A stretch of DNA of 64,000 nucleotides from Gloeothece verrucosa PCC 7822 (GCF_000147335.1 NC_014501.1:4480001-4544000), one strand, 5' to 3'; counted from the stretch's first letter, positions 19,611 through 29,415 are shown. Numbers and translations: made by a program. Notes: generated by a model from the sequence alone, not told the origin.

Positions 19611-20021
19611 ATGGCAACCTATGACAAAAAAGAAGAGTATAGGCGAAACCCTCATTCGGTAAGCCTTATCAATTATCATTTCGTCTTCTGTCCCAAGAGG
19701 CGGAAGCCGGTGCTAGTGGGAGATGTTGCTAGAAGATTGCAGGATGTTATTTTTGGGTTATGTCAAGAAAATGATTGGAGGTTGATAGCACTAGAAATAA
19801 TGCCAGATCATGTTCATCTTTTCCTTAACACAGATCCGACTCATGCTCCGAGTGCTATCATGAAGAAGGTCAAAGGACGTTCATCTCATATCTTAAGAAA
19901 AGAATTTCCTGAGCTATTAAAAATTCCTACTCTGTGGACTCCGAGCTATTTTGTAAGCACCGCCGGCAATGTATCGACTGAAACCGTCAAGAGATATATT
20001 GAAACCCAGAGGGGTAAATAG
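19611..20021 (+). CDS. tnpA: IS200/IS605 transposase (Y1 HUH)
   Basis: 136 residues with the HUH motif in LEIMPDHVHLFLN and the catalytic tyrosine in TVKRYIETQ, plus the family start NPHSVSLINYHFVFCPKRRKPVL. It excises and joins single-stranded ends recognised as hairpins. Full length for the family, so probably active. Confidence 0.93.
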   Translation: MATYDKKEEYRRNPHSVSLINYHFVFCPKRRKPVLVGDVARRLQDVIFGLCQENDWRLIALEIMPDHVHLFLNTDPTHAPSAIMKKVKGRSSHILRKEFPELLKIPTLWTPSYFVSTAGNVSTETVKRYIETQRGK

Positions 20022-20101
20022 ATACGCTCTTGTTAAAACCCCTCCGTTCGCTCGACAGCCACCCGTTAAAACGGATGGCTAACCCTCGCTCACTATTTTT
20101 T

Positions 20102-20614
20102 ATGTTTGATTACTCTCTTGACTTCGATAAAATTGATTTTCGTCAATCCCCTGAATTATATCGAATTGGCCGAGGAGAACAAGGAGTCTTATTAGTTGAA
20201 CCCTATAAATCTGAAATTCTTCCCCATTGGCGCTTTAAAACGCCCGAAATCGCCAAACAATCCAGTGAAATCATCTATAATATGTTTTTAGATTACTTAA
20301 ATCAAGATGATTTTGTCGGCGCTGACATGGCTCGGAAATTTCTTCAAATGGGATATACTCGGGCGCGTCGATACGCTAATCATAAGAGTGGGCGCAAATA
20401 TAAAGATAAAACTCAAAAAACTGACAGTAATCCCCCTCAAAAGCCAGAAAAGCGCGAAATTTTACCCTATGACGTTGATCCGATTAAAGCCCAATCAGCC
20501 GCTATTTTTAAAGAGAAATGGTGCCAGGCGAAACTACAGCCAAAATATCTAGAATTAAAGAAAAAACATCAGCAAATGTATGAACAGAATTCTAATAATA
20601 AAAATCTTATATAA
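20102..20614 (+). CDS. DUF4385-family protein
   Basis: 170 residues from ATG 20102: FDYSLDFDKIDFRQSPELY, then RIGRGEQGVLLVEPYKSEILPHWRFKTPE, then YTRARRYANHKSGRKY, all signatures of DUF4385. Function unknown. The frame is open further up to 20030 but that part is IS-end sequence (it encodes the hairpin 20057-20080), so I place the start at the first family residue. The IS probably displaced the original promoter. Confidence 0.8.
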   Translation: MFDYSLDFDKIDFRQSPELYRIGRGEQGVLLVEPYKSEILPHWRFKTPEIAKQSSEIIYNMFLDYLNQDDFVGADMARKFLQMGYTRARRYANHKSGRKYKDKTQKTDSNPPQKPEKREILPYDVDPIKAQSAAIFKEKWCQAKLQPKYLELKKKHQQMYEQNSNNKNLI

Positions 20615-20644
20615 TAAATCCAGTCCATTTTATTCGATTAAATT

Positions 20645-21118
20645 ATGTTAACATCTCGATATAGATCCTTATTGTTTTCTGACTCCAGCATTGGATTACG
20701 CCGGAGAGATCTAGTTACAGCATACGCTTTTTTACGCATAATTTTAGGCATTAATTTTTTTAATCACGGATTTACTCGCCTAGGCAATATTCCGGGTTTT
20801 GCCGAAGGAATGGCGAAAATGTTTGAAAATACTTTTTTACCGAGTTTTTTAGTCAAAGGGACTTCTTTTTTAGTGCCTATTGTAGAATTAATCGTCGGTT
20901 TGTTAGTGATGTTTGGACTCTACACCCAAGCGGCTTTATTAACTGGCTTTGGATTGATGGCAATTTTAATGTATGGGATTACTTTAGTGCAGAACTGGGA
21001 AACAGCTACCAGTCAACTTGTTTACTGTTTAGTCTTTTTTATCTTGGTCGCTGGCAATGGATTTAATCTTTTTTCTTTAGATTGGTTGTTGCAACAAAGC
21101 CGCCGAAGAAGAATTTAG
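20645..21118 (+). CDS. DoxX-family membrane protein
   Basis: 157 residues with four predicted membrane helices and DoxX hallmarks: YAFLRIILGINFFNHGFTRL, FLVPIVELIVGLLVMFGLYTQ, and a closing NLFSLDWLL. DoxX proteins are small inner-membrane proteins linked to redox or quinone chemistry. It follows the DUF4385 gene by 30 bases on the same strand. Confidence 0.85.
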   Translation: MLTSRYRSLLFSDSSIGLRRRDLVTAYAFLRIILGINFFNHGFTRLGNIPGFAEGMAKMFENTFLPSFLVKGTSFLVPIVELIVGLLVMFGLYTQAALLTGFGLMAILMYGITLVQNWETATSQLVYCLVFFILVAGNGFNLFSLDWLLQQSRRRRI

Positions 21119-21154
21119 AAGAAGATGAGATGATATTTTCAAGAATTATGACCC

Positions 21155-22111
21155 TTAGCGCTCACAAGAACATTCTTCTAAATTTCCTATATTTATTCCC
21201 TGGTAAAAAATGGTCACCGGACCATCATCGGAAACGACAAAAATTAGACTTTTGCGAAAATCATAAGAAAACCGTTTCGCTGAAGTATGACGTGTTCCTT
21301 TATAGGTTCCGATCATTTGGCGGCTATTTTCTGAATACTTAAGATGAATGCCAACAGCAACAATCGTTCCCTGTTTGTCAACTAACATTGCCCCATCTGT
21401 AAAGGTCAAAATGTGTCGTAAAATGGGCAAATCAGGAGTAGAATTAATCTTAACTTCTACCTCTTTTTTGACATTACCTAAACTGGTATTAGGCAATAAA
21501 TTTTTGACCTCTGAGGGAATGTTGTCAGCGAGACACCAGACAATTGTCGTTCCGATATTGCGAGGACTTAAATCATGAAAACAAAATTCTAATATACTTT
21601 GTAAAATTTCCGGATCGCCTTCAGGAATTTCCAACTGAATTTGTTTCATGATCAGTTTAACTGAGGGTTTTCTTCTCCAGCGACGATACTCATGAATAAA
21701 AACTCCGGCTCGACAGATAACTTTCGTCACGCCATATCTATCTGTGGTACAGATCACCGCTTGAAAATCTTCGTGAAGTTGATAGAGTTTTAATTCAGTA
21801 TCAGCCGCTTGCTCTAAAATTAACAACCCTTTAAATTGTCCTCTAGCAAAGACTAAAAAACTATGACAGCCATCAGCCAGTTTTCTCGCTTCATCTAAAT
21901 CAAAAAAGAGCAATGAAGTAAGCTGTTGATAAATAGGCGAGTCATAAGAGTTACAAAAAATAAATCCATAAGGTTGAATTTTTCTTTCGTGAACATTAGG
22001 ACGTAGTGCATAATCTAATTCTTGACTCAATAAATCACAGGTGATAAATTCAGGAACACAAGCAGAAATCCCACTTAACTCAAGTTCTTCTTTGAGAAAT
22101 ACCACAGACAC
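21155..22111 (-). CDS. Diadenylate-cyclase-like (DisA_N/DAC) protein
   Basis: 318 residues from a GTG at 22111 (TAGGGGGT before it). The C-terminal part (about 165-310) reads as a DAC domain: TDGAMLVDKQGTIVAVGIHL with the DGA motif at 239-241, then GTYKGTRHTSAKRFS (272-278) and SLIFVVSDDGPVTIFYQG. DAC enzymes make c-di-AMP from two ATP. In known active enzymes the second motif is RHR; here it is RHT, and no DisA helix-hairpin-helix or CdaA membrane part exists. The N-terminal 160 residues are unassigned. It may be an unusual cyclase or an inactive nucleotide-binding relative. Confidence 0.75.
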   Translation of the reverse strand: MSVVFLKEELELSGISACVPEFITCDLLSQELDYALRPNVHERKIQPYGFIFCNSYDSPIYQQLTSLLFFDLDEARKLADGCHSFLVFARGQFKGLLILEQAADTELKLYQLHEDFQAVICTTDRYGVTKVICRAGVFIHEYRRWRRKPSVKLIMKQIQLEIPEGDPEILQSILEFCFHDLSPRNIGTTIVWCLADNIPSEVKNLLPNTSLGNVKKEVEVKINSTPDLPILRHILTFTDGAMLVDKQGTIVAVGIHLKYSENSRQMIGTYKGTRHTSAKRFSYDFRKSLIFVVSDDGPVTIFYQGINIGNLEECSCER

Positions 22112-22346
22112 CCCCTAGCTTAAAATATTTATAGTTAATTTCTATAATGCGGCATTTAATCGCCCTACAACCCCCCCCAGTAAGAAGATTAATCCCCCAA
22201 CCCCTCTAATAAGGGTGAGTGAGAGTGATACTCTTAGGGATTTATAATAGCGGATTTCCTTACCCATCTGTCTTGTAGGCGAGTGTGTTTAATCGGCTAT
22301 TTTGAGACAATATTAAAGAAAGGGGCCAGCAATAAACGGTTAAATC

Positions 22347-25073
22347 ATGCTCGACTTAATTTTATGTCATCAGACCGCAGACTTTGACGCACTCGGGGCA
22401 GCAGTAGGATTATCACGTCTTAAAATTGGCAGTAGAATAGTTTTAACTGGGGGAGCGCATCCCACCGTCAAGGATTTTTTAGCCTTACATCGGGATGAAT
22501 TAGCCTTAATTGAACAACGAAGTGTCAACCCCGAACAAATTCGCTCTCTTTTCGTCGTCGATAATCAATGGCGTGATCGCTTCGGAAAAGCCGCTAATTG
22601 GTTTGATTTACCTCAACTCAATGCCATTGAAATCTATGACCATCATCTCGATGGCGAGTCGGATATTCCGGCAACTGAAAAATATATAGAAGCGATAGGC
22701 GCAACCACTACCCTAATTGTAGAACGACTACAACAACAGCAACTACAACTGACCCCCATCGAAGCAACCGTCATGGCCTTGGGGATTCATGTCGACACCG
22801 GTTCTTTAACCTTCGATCAAACTACCCCTCGTGATGCTTATGCTTTAGCGTGGTTAATGACTCAAGGTGCCAATGTCAAAATTATTGCTGAATATGCTGA
22901 ACCGGGTTTTACCCCTCAACTGCAACAACTCTTTTCAGATGCTTTAGATCGTTTAAATACAACCAACGTGCGAGGGTATAAAGTCGCCTGGATCTTACTC
23001 ACTACAGAAAACTTTATCCCAGGACTCTCGAATCTGGCAGAACGTTTGCTCGAATTAAGTGAAAGTGATGCCTTATTGTTTGGTCATGCTTATAGTAAAG
23101 GACAAAAAGATGATCATAGCGAAAAAAGATTAACCCTGATTGGCAGGTGTCATATAGATGAAGTTAATTTAAATGATTTATTTGCACCTTTTGGGGGGGG
23201 TGGACATTCTCAAGCCGCTTCAGTCACTTTTCGAAGTGTGGAACCGGCACAAATGTTAGACCAATTAGTGGAAAAACTGATAGAGACTATTCCTCAACCC
23301 CTCAGCGCCAGAGATTTAATGTCCTCTCCTGTGCGAACCATTCGCCCTGATACCACTATAGAACAAGCACAACGGGTTTTATTTCGTTATGGTCATTCGG
23401 GTTTATCGGTAGTGGATGAAAATGATCAGTTAGTGGGAATTATATCAAGACGAGATATCGATTTAGCCTTGCATCATGGCTTTAGTCATGCCCCAGTTAA
23501 AGGATACATGACCCGCAATCCCAAAACCATCACCCCGGATACCTCTTTACCAGAAATTGAAGATTTAATGGTCACTTATGATTTAGGACGCTTGCCGGTC
23601 GTTGAAAATGGGCAATTAATGGGGATTGTTACCCGTACTGATGTTTTGCGGCAAATTCATCAAGATCGTTTAGAGAAAAAAGAACGCTTAACTCAAAAAA
23701 CGCCCCTGATATCTTGTTTATTACCCTCCTTCCGCCATCGTCTTCATCCTCCTATCTGGAAATTGTTACAAACTGCCGCCCAACAAGCCCATCAAAGAGG
23801 ATGGCATTTATACTTAGTTGGGGGAGCCGTGCGAGATTTACTTTTAGCGCCTGGAGAAGAAACCCTGACCTTACAAGATATTGATTTAGTGGTGGATGGG
23901 TTTCATCGTGCGGCGGATGTGGGTGCAGGGGTAGAATTAGCTAATCAGTTACAAGAAATCTATCCCCAGGTGCGCTTATCGGTGCATGGAGAATTTCAAA
24001 CGGCGGCGTTAATCTGGCACAAAGATGCTCAATTAGGGTCTTTAATGATCGATATTGCCACCGCTAGAACCGAATTTTATCCCTATCCGGCGGCTAATCC
24101 CCAAGTTGAAGCGAGTTCTATTCGTCAGGACCTTTATCGTCGGGATTTTACCATTAATGCCTTAGCGGTGCGTTTAACTTCTCCGAGGGAAGGAGAATTA
24201 TTAGACTTTTTTGGTGGGGTGGAAGATTTACGATCGCAGCAAATTCGGGTGCTTCATGCCAATAGTTTTATTGAAGACCCGACGCGCATTTATCGAGCGG
24301 TGCGCTTTGCGGTAAGATTAGGGTTTAAAATAGACCCTCATACCGAAGATTATATCCGTTATGCTATTTGTAGCGGCGTGTATGATCGATTGCGTTTAGA
24401 AAATCATCCCGCCCCGGCTTTAACCACCCGATTAAGAGCGGAATTAACTTATATTTTAGAAGCGGCTTATTGGAAACCGGCTTTACAATTATTATCTAAT
24501 TTAGGAGCCTTGCGGTGTTTACATAGTAATTTGGTTTTAGACGCTAATTTATGGTGGCAAATTCGTTTTGTGTCTCGCTGGTTAAAGTGTCTCGATTCAG
24601 AAAATCATTTTAGTCATTGGTTAATTAGATTAGAGGTTTTAATTGCTGCTTTAAAGCCTGATGAACGGGAGCAAATAGCGGCTAATCTTCAGTTACCCAA
24701 AGATAGTATAGAACGTTTAAGAGATTTAGAAAAAATTGAAAACTCAGTGCAACAAAATCTCAAAAAATGTGATAAAATAAGCGAGATTTTTTTATTATTA
24801 CGTCAGTATAAAGTGCCAAGCTTAATCATTGTAGCGGCAAGAAGTGATCGACTTGAACGTCATCGGATCTGGCAGTATTTAACGAAATGGTCTAAAATAC
24901 AAACTTTCTTAGATGGCAATGATTTAAAAGCGATGGGATATAAACCCGGACCACAGTTTAAACAGATTTTGGATCAGCTATTAATCGCTACCTTAGATGG
25001 GGAAATTATGAATCGAGAAGAATCGGTGGAATTTGTCACAAATATTACTGAAAAAACTGCCCAAAAGTTGTAG
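22347..25073 (+). CDS. CCA-adding/poly(A) polymerase with DHH and CBS domains
   Basis: 908 residues in three parts. A DHH phosphoesterase-like domain (about 1-310) shows LILCHQTADFDALGAAVGL, IYDHHLDGES and FGGGGHSQAAS. A CBS pair follows (about 320-440; ARDLMSSPVRTI and VKGYMTRNPKTI). Then a class II nucleotidyltransferase head and RNA-binding body: LYLVGGAVRDLLL, QDIDLVVDG, RRDFTINALAV and DPTRIYRAVRFAVRLGF. This fusion is known in cyanobacteria as an A-adding or CCA enzyme that repairs tRNA ends. The CBS pair may sense adenosine nucleotides. ATG 22347, with AAAGGGG about 20 bases before. Confidence 0.9.
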   Translation: MLDLILCHQTADFDALGAAVGLSRLKIGSRIVLTGGAHPTVKDFLALHRDELALIEQRSVNPEQIRSLFVVDNQWRDRFGKAANWFDLPQLNAIEIYDHHLDGESDIPATEKYIEAIGATTTLIVERLQQQQLQLTPIEATVMALGIHVDTGSLTFDQTTPRDAYALAWLMTQGANVKIIAEYAEPGFTPQLQQLFSDALDRLNTTNVRGYKVAWILLTTENFIPGLSNLAERLLELSESDALLFGHAYSKGQKDDHSEKRLTLIGRCHIDEVNLNDLFAPFGGGGHSQAASVTFRSVEPAQMLDQLVEKLIETIPQPLSARDLMSSPVRTIRPDTTIEQAQRVLFRYGHSGLSVVDENDQLVGIISRRDIDLALHHGFSHAPVKGYMTRNPKTITPDTSLPEIEDLMVTYDLGRLPVVENGQLMGIVTRTDVLRQIHQDRLEKKERLTQKTPLISCLLPSFRHRLHPPIWKLLQTAAQQAHQRGWHLYLVGGAVRDLLLAPGEETLTLQDIDLVVDGFHRAADVGAGVELANQLQEIYPQVRLSVHGEFQTAALIWHKDAQLGSLMIDIATARTEFYPYPAANPQVEASSIRQDLYRRDFTINALAVRLTSPREGELLDFFGGVEDLRSQQIRVLHANSFIEDPTRIYRAVRFAVRLGFKIDPHTEDYIRYAICSGVYDRLRLENHPAPALTTRLRAELTYILEAAYWKPALQLLSNLGALRCLHSNLVLDANLWWQIRFVSRWLKCLDSENHFSHWLIRLEVLIAALKPDEREQIAANLQLPKDSIERLRDLEKIENSVQQNLKKCDKISEIFLLLRQYKVPSLIIVAARSDRLERHRIWQYLTKWSKIQTFLDGNDLKAMGYKPGPQFKQILDQLLIATLDGEIMNREESVEFVTNITEKTAQKL

Positions 25074-25111
25074 GAAATTAGCCGGTATCAATCAAATCTT
25101 TTTTGAGAGAT

Positions 25112-26053
25112 TTAAGGTTGTACGTTGGCGGCTTTAAGCATATGGTAAGTAGTGAGAAGTTGAGTTAAAGCAAGAGGATAACTTTGAAGAATTTCGCCTG
25201 TGGTTCCCACCAGTTTACCGATGTCTTCATTGCCTTCTAGACTACAATAAGACTTAAGATAGGGCACTTCGTTGCAGAAAATACGCTCTAATTCTCTGAC
25301 TTGTTCTACAGTAGTATGAGCATCTACTTGCAGCACATCCACAGGTTTACCCATATCTCGATCGAGTTCTAAACGAATAGCTTGGCCAAGATGATTGCCG
25401 CTAGGATTTAAAATCAAACTAAAATCAGGATGGGGAATAGTCGGCCGCAAGACTAAGCGAACATTTAAGGCCACATCACTTTGTTGAGTTTCATTACTAG
25501 GCGGATAAAAAGTGACCACTACATCGGCCCATTGGCGCTGAGGACGGATATAAGCTTCTGAGTCTGGCTCTCTTTTTCGTAGTTGTTCGAGAACCTCGTC
25601 TTCAGTATAACCTCGCTTGCGAGTATCGCGCTTAATTTTCCAACTGGTTCGCAACTCTTCCGGCGGCGCTAAAAACACTTTAACATCGTATTTGTCCCGC
25701 ATTTTCTGAGTTGAGTAACCGAGCAACCCTTCCACAATAATAAACTGTTGGGGTTTAATGTATTCAGGTGGGTCAAACTGTCCTGTATCGTGATTATAGA
25801 TTGGTTTGAGAATGGCTTGTCCGGCTCCTAGTAAACTTAAATGTTGATCGATAATGTCGAGGTAATTGCAGTCGGGATGTAGGGCAGAAATACCAAGTTT
25901 TGACCTTTGTTGACGATCATAACGGTGATAATCATCAGTACAAATGATGGTAACTTTTTCTTTTCCTAGAATTTGAGCAATTCCTTGGGTTAAGGTGCTT
26001 TTGCCAGCAGCACTATCACCAACAATACCTAGTATAATAGGTCGATGAGTCAT
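25112..26053 (-). CDS. Phosphoribulokinase/uridine-kinase-like P-loop kinase
   Basis: 313 residues from the ATG at 26053: P-loop GDSAAGKST (12-20), ICTDDYHRYDRQQR, ALHPDCNYLDII, PIYNHDTGQFDPPEYI and IIVEGLLGY. These are the class-2 PRK family words. The sequence departs from the main Calvin-cycle PRK (for example GDSAAGKST in place of the usual GDSGCGKST), so it may be a paralogue with another sugar or nucleoside substrate. It lies behind csaB on the same strand; a longer start at 26116 would overlap csaB by 14 bases. Confidence 0.8.
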   Translation of the reverse strand: MTHRPIILGIVGDSAAGKSTLTQGIAQILGKEKVTIICTDDYHRYDRQQRSKLGISALHPDCNYLDIIDQHLSLLGAGQAILKPIYNHDTGQFDPPEYIKPQQFIIVEGLLGYSTQKMRDKYDVKVFLAPPEELRTSWKIKRDTRKRGYTEDEVLEQLRKREPDSEAYIRPQRQWADVVVTFYPPSNETQQSDVALNVRLVLRPTIPHPDFSLILNPSGNHLGQAIRLELDRDMGKPVDVLQVDAHTTVEQVRELERIFCNEVPYLKSYCSLEGNEDIGKLVGTTGEILQSYPLALTQLLTTYHMLKAANVQP

Positions 26054-26102
26054 TGTTTTCTTGATAAAAAAATCGTTGCTTCTATTACCCAGAATTATAA
26101 TA

Positions 26103-27152
26103 TTAATCCGTCTCAAAATCGCTCACAAACTTTAATAACTCTTGGTGCATCAAAGCGCGATCAACTAACGAATGAATTTGAGCAGAACTTAAAGCATCCC
26201 CATTAGCATAACACTCTAACCAAGCCGTACTAATAACATTGGGGTCTTCAGGCAGTTCTGCCAACTCCCAGCCGGGAATATTTAACTCTTGCATCAAGCG
26301 GCTTACCTTGGGGTCATAACTAAGGGCAAAACAACGACATTCTTCTGCACCTGCCATAATTAAACTGTGATAGCGCATTCCTATGGTCATCTCCACCCCT
26401 TTAAATAAACCCTTTAACTCTCTGGGATCATCTAAAGTCATAATCTTATGAGACTGGGGAAGACGGGCAGAAATAGAACGCGCAATGGCTAAATCTTGAG
26501 AAGCTTGAAACGGGACTAATAAAATAAAGGCATTAGTGGCTTTTTGAAAATCAATTAACGCTTGGGTAAGAACCTCTAAGCGTTGCGGGGTTAACTGGGG
26601 ATGGCTGCGTAAATTTAGCGCTACTCTCGGCGCGGGTAAATCCCATAATCCTTGCACCGGTTTTGATTCTAGCGCCCAAACCGGGTCCGGAGCAATAAGC
26701 GGCGAAATATCCCACTGAGAGACTAATGTCGCTGACTGCGAGTCTCTGACACTGACGGCGGTACATCCCCGCAAAACTTGTTCGGTTAACCAGCGAGTGG
26801 TAGGACGTTTTAAGGGGCCAATTCCTTGCGCCCAAGCGACGGTTTTTAAGCCCTGTTGCTGTGCTAAACCCATTAAAGCGGCATAATAGAAGGGACTGGC
26901 AAAACTGGTGACATCCTGCATTAAACTGCCTCCTCCCCAGATAAAAATATCGGATTGTTGGAAAGCTTGCAAGATGGCAAAAGCCGAACGAGCCGGACAA
27001 GTTTCTATTCCGTAGCGTTGACGAGTTTGGCTAGGGTTATTGGAAAGGACGATGGGCTTGATTTTTTTGGGTAACATTTGCAAGAGGGAGACTAATAGGG
27101 CTTCATCTCCTCCGTTTCCTTTGCCGTAATAGCCGCAGATAAGCGCCTGCAT
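26103..27152 (-). CDS. csaB: Polysaccharide pyruvyl transferase CsaB
   Basis: 349 residues. Family words: LICGYYGKGNGGDEALL at the start, FIWGGGSLMQDVTS, VAWAQGIGPLKRP, VSVRDSQSATLV and IGMRYHSLIMAG. CsaB adds a ketal pyruvyl group to a cell-wall polysaccharide and so creates the anchor for SLH-domain surface proteins. ATG 27152. Probably co-transcribed with the PRK-like gene behind it. Confidence 0.9.
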   Translation of the reverse strand: MQALICGYYGKGNGGDEALLVSLLQMLPKKIKPIVLSNNPSQTRQRYGIETCPARSAFAILQAFQQSDIFIWGGGSLMQDVTSFASPFYYAALMGLAQQQGLKTVAWAQGIGPLKRPTTRWLTEQVLRGCTAVSVRDSQSATLVSQWDISPLIAPDPVWALESKPVQGLWDLPAPRVALNLRSHPQLTPQRLEVLTQALIDFQKATNAFILLVPFQASQDLAIARSISARLPQSHKIMTLDDPRELKGLFKGVEMTIGMRYHSLIMAGAEECRCFALSYDPKVSRLMQELNIPGWELAELPEDPNVISTAWLECYANGDALSSAQIHSLVDRALMHQELLKFVSDFETD

Positions 27153-27317
27153 AGTTTTTTCCCTGTTGCTGTTGAGTGAGCAAGATCTATCATAAAACCG
27201 TTTAGCGCTCTGTTGATCTTCCCTCCCCCCTTAATAACAGAGAGACTTCTAAACTCATTTGTTGAGTAAATAATCCTAACTTTACAGTTAACTTGATTGA
27301 AAGTCCTTTTACTTAAA

Positions 27318-29036
27318 ATGAGCCATCTAAACAAAATCCGCTTATTCTTTTCTCATCTCGGTCAAAAAGCCCGACAATGGTGTATTAAACCCGAAAATAT
27401 TTTGTTTCTTGCCCTCATTATTATTTCTTTACTGCCGCTCTGGCTGTTTACTTATTTTCCCTCACAGGATGGGCCTCGTCATCTTGAAATTGCTAAAATT
27501 ATCCGCGAATATCATCTAGCAAGTAATAGTAAATTTCGTGAGTATTATTTAATTAACTCAACCTTATCTCCTAACTGGTTTATTTATTTAATATTGTTAG
27601 GACTCATGAATTTTTTTCCGCCCCTACTAGCTGAAAAAATTCTCTTAAGTGGTTATGTTATTCTTTTCCCGATTTCCCTACGTTATGCCCTCTCTGGCAT
27701 CAGCAAAAAGTCTGTTTTTCTCTCTTTTTTAGCCTTTCCTTTAATCTACAATTGGGCATTGCATAAAGGATTTTATAATTTTTCTTATAGTTTACCTATC
27801 TTCTTTTTTGTTCTCGGCTATTGGTTGAAATATCAAAACCGATTTACCCCGCCTAAAATACTGATACTTACTTTAGGAATCGTTTTACTCTATTTTGCTC
27901 ACTTGTTTTCCCTAGTGATGGCTTTTATCGCCCTATTCATTGCTACAATTTGGCTGATATTTAGTGATCTTTATCAACCCTCGTCTGAGAAATTATTTGA
28001 TTTATCCTTATGGAGCCGAGTTTTATTGAAGCGATTAAGTATCTTGTTTTACCTCTTTTTTCCGGTACTCGTTTTGAGTTTGATGTTTGTGAAAAAATCC
28101 ACAGCCGCTCACGCTTCAATTATTTGGGGGAAAGGTCTTTGGCAGGTGGCAAATTTATTAACTTTTGGCTCCCTTACTTCTTATGACAAATTAGAATTTT
28201 TATTTTCCACTGCTTGGGTAATTTTATTAATAGTCATTAGCTTGAATTTTATTCTCAACAAAAAAGATGATTTTGATGCAGAAAAAAGACCTATCAACGT
28301 TTCCCAACAACTTTTAGCGATTTTTGGGGTTTATTTAATTATTTACTTTGTCGCCCCGAGTGAGACATTTACTAGCATATCAATCAAGGAAAGATTGGTT
28401 TTTTATCCGTTTTTTATTCTCATACTTTGGCTCGGCACAAAAAATTATAATCAGCCGATGAAAAGCCACCTAAAAGCGGCAAGTATTTTGATTACTTTGC
28501 TGTTTTTACTCAGTCATAGTCTCAAATATTTCCAGATTAACAAGTATTTAGAAGAATATATATCTAACAGCCAGTTAATTGAACCTAATTCTACTGTTCT
28601 TTCTCTATCTTTCGACAACTATCTAGAAGATAATCAAGGCAAAAAAGTTTCGGCTAGAATACAACCTTTGTTGCATGCGTCAGGATATCTTGCCATAGAA
28701 AAACCACTCGTTACTCTGAACAATTTTCCGGCCAGCACAGACTATTTCCCCTTGATGTATCGTTCCCAACTCAATCCTTATAAACATATTAGTCTTAAAC
28801 AAAAAACCGATCTTGATCAAACGCCGCCTCGAGTCGATTTTTTGACTTATCCTCAACGAACGGGGGGACAAATCGATTATGTACTGGTTTGGAACTATAA
28901 AGAAAAGTTTAAAAACCTTGCTGCCGCTCAATCTATCTTTCAACAACTCCAACAAGGATATGAACTGATCTCGAGTTCACCCCAAAGAGGATTGATGAAA
29001 TTATATCGCCGAAAAAACCGGGAATCAGGAATCTAA
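27318..29036 (+). CDS. Multi-spanning membrane protein, possibly GT-C type
   Basis: 572 residues with about nine to eleven hydrophobic helices. A short cytosolic head leads to helix 1 (about 28-47), followed by FPSQDGPRHLEIAKII, where the Asp soon after the first helix is what GT-C glycosyltransferases and related membrane polymer enzymes show. The last 170 residues are soluble. No homologue comes to mind by name. The ATG at 27318 is preferred over a TTG at 27297. It is divergent from csaB, which also works on surface polymers. Confidence 0.6.
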   Translation: MSHLNKIRLFFSHLGQKARQWCIKPENILFLALIIISLLPLWLFTYFPSQDGPRHLEIAKIIREYHLASNSKFREYYLINSTLSPNWFIYLILLGLMNFFPPLLAEKILLSGYVILFPISLRYALSGISKKSVFLSFLAFPLIYNWALHKGFYNFSYSLPIFFFVLGYWLKYQNRFTPPKILILTLGIVLLYFAHLFSLVMAFIALFIATIWLIFSDLYQPSSEKLFDLSLWSRVLLKRLSILFYLFFPVLVLSLMFVKKSTAAHASIIWGKGLWQVANLLTFGSLTSYDKLEFLFSTAWVILLIVISLNFILNKKDDFDAEKRPINVSQQLLAIFGVYLIIYFVAPSETFTSISIKERLVFYPFFILILWLGTKNYNQPMKSHLKAASILITLLFLLSHSLKYFQINKYLEEYISNSQLIEPNSTVLSLSFDNYLEDNQGKKVSARIQPLLHASGYLAIEKPLVTLNNFPASTDYFPLMYRSQLNPYKHISLKQKTDLDQTPPRVDFLTYPQRTGGQIDYVLVWNYKEKFKNLAAAQSIFQQLQQGYELISSSPQRGLMKLYRRKNRESGI

Positions 29037-29079
29037 ACTATCACACTTCGGGTGATTCCCAATTCCCAAACTAAAAAAC

Positions 29080-29415
29080 TTAACCCTCGAGACTGCCTAC
29101 ACTCAAAGGCACAAAATCTCCATGTATCGTTAAGCCTAATAACATTGGCTCATTTTGTTGAATTAACTGTCCTGTTAGGGCACAACTCTCATCTTTCCTG
29201 GCTACTGCCTCAATCGTAGCGCGAATATCTGCTCTGCAAAATTTAGGTCGATAGTCTCCTGATTTTTGATGGACATAATTCCAAAGGATATCTCGAATCA
29301 ATGCCTGATAGCCCTGATTGCCAGAAAGCTCTTTCAGCTTATCTTTGAGGATTCTTTCTAGACGGATGCTAGTGACTTCCATTTCAGTAGTAGAGGTACG
29401 AGTTAAGGTTCGCAT
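29080..29415 (-). CDS. Ribbon-helix-helix-like protein
   Basis: 111 residues from the ATG at 29415, which has GGAG 8 bases upstream. A short beta strand and two helices near the start (TEMEVTSIRLERILKDKLKEL, then QALIRDILWNYV) look like a ribbon-helix-helix DNA-binding unit. The second half (CALTGQLIQQNEPMLLGLTIHG) is a small conserved-looking domain of unknown role. Likely a cyanobacterial regulator; no target is visible. Confidence 0.6.
   Translation of the reverse strand: MRTLTRTSTTEMEVTSIRLERILKDKLKELSGNQGYQALIRDILWNYVHQKSGDYRPKFCRADIRATIEAVARKDESCALTGQLIQQNEPMLLGLTIHGDFVPLSVGSLEG

Larger units (their letters stand above)
18240..20085. mobile_element. IS200/IS605-type insertion sequence
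   Basis: A divergent tnpB (minus) and tnpA (plus) pair bounded by hairpins with a TTAAAA-containing loop: 18248-18268, 18282-18314 (12 perfect pairs) and 20057-20080. These are the subterminal hairpins that the Y1 transposase reads as single-stranded DNA. The exact cleavage points are not certain. Both genes are open, so the element may still move. It sits directly before the DUF4385 gene and supplies an apparent N-terminal extension to it. Confidence 0.85.
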
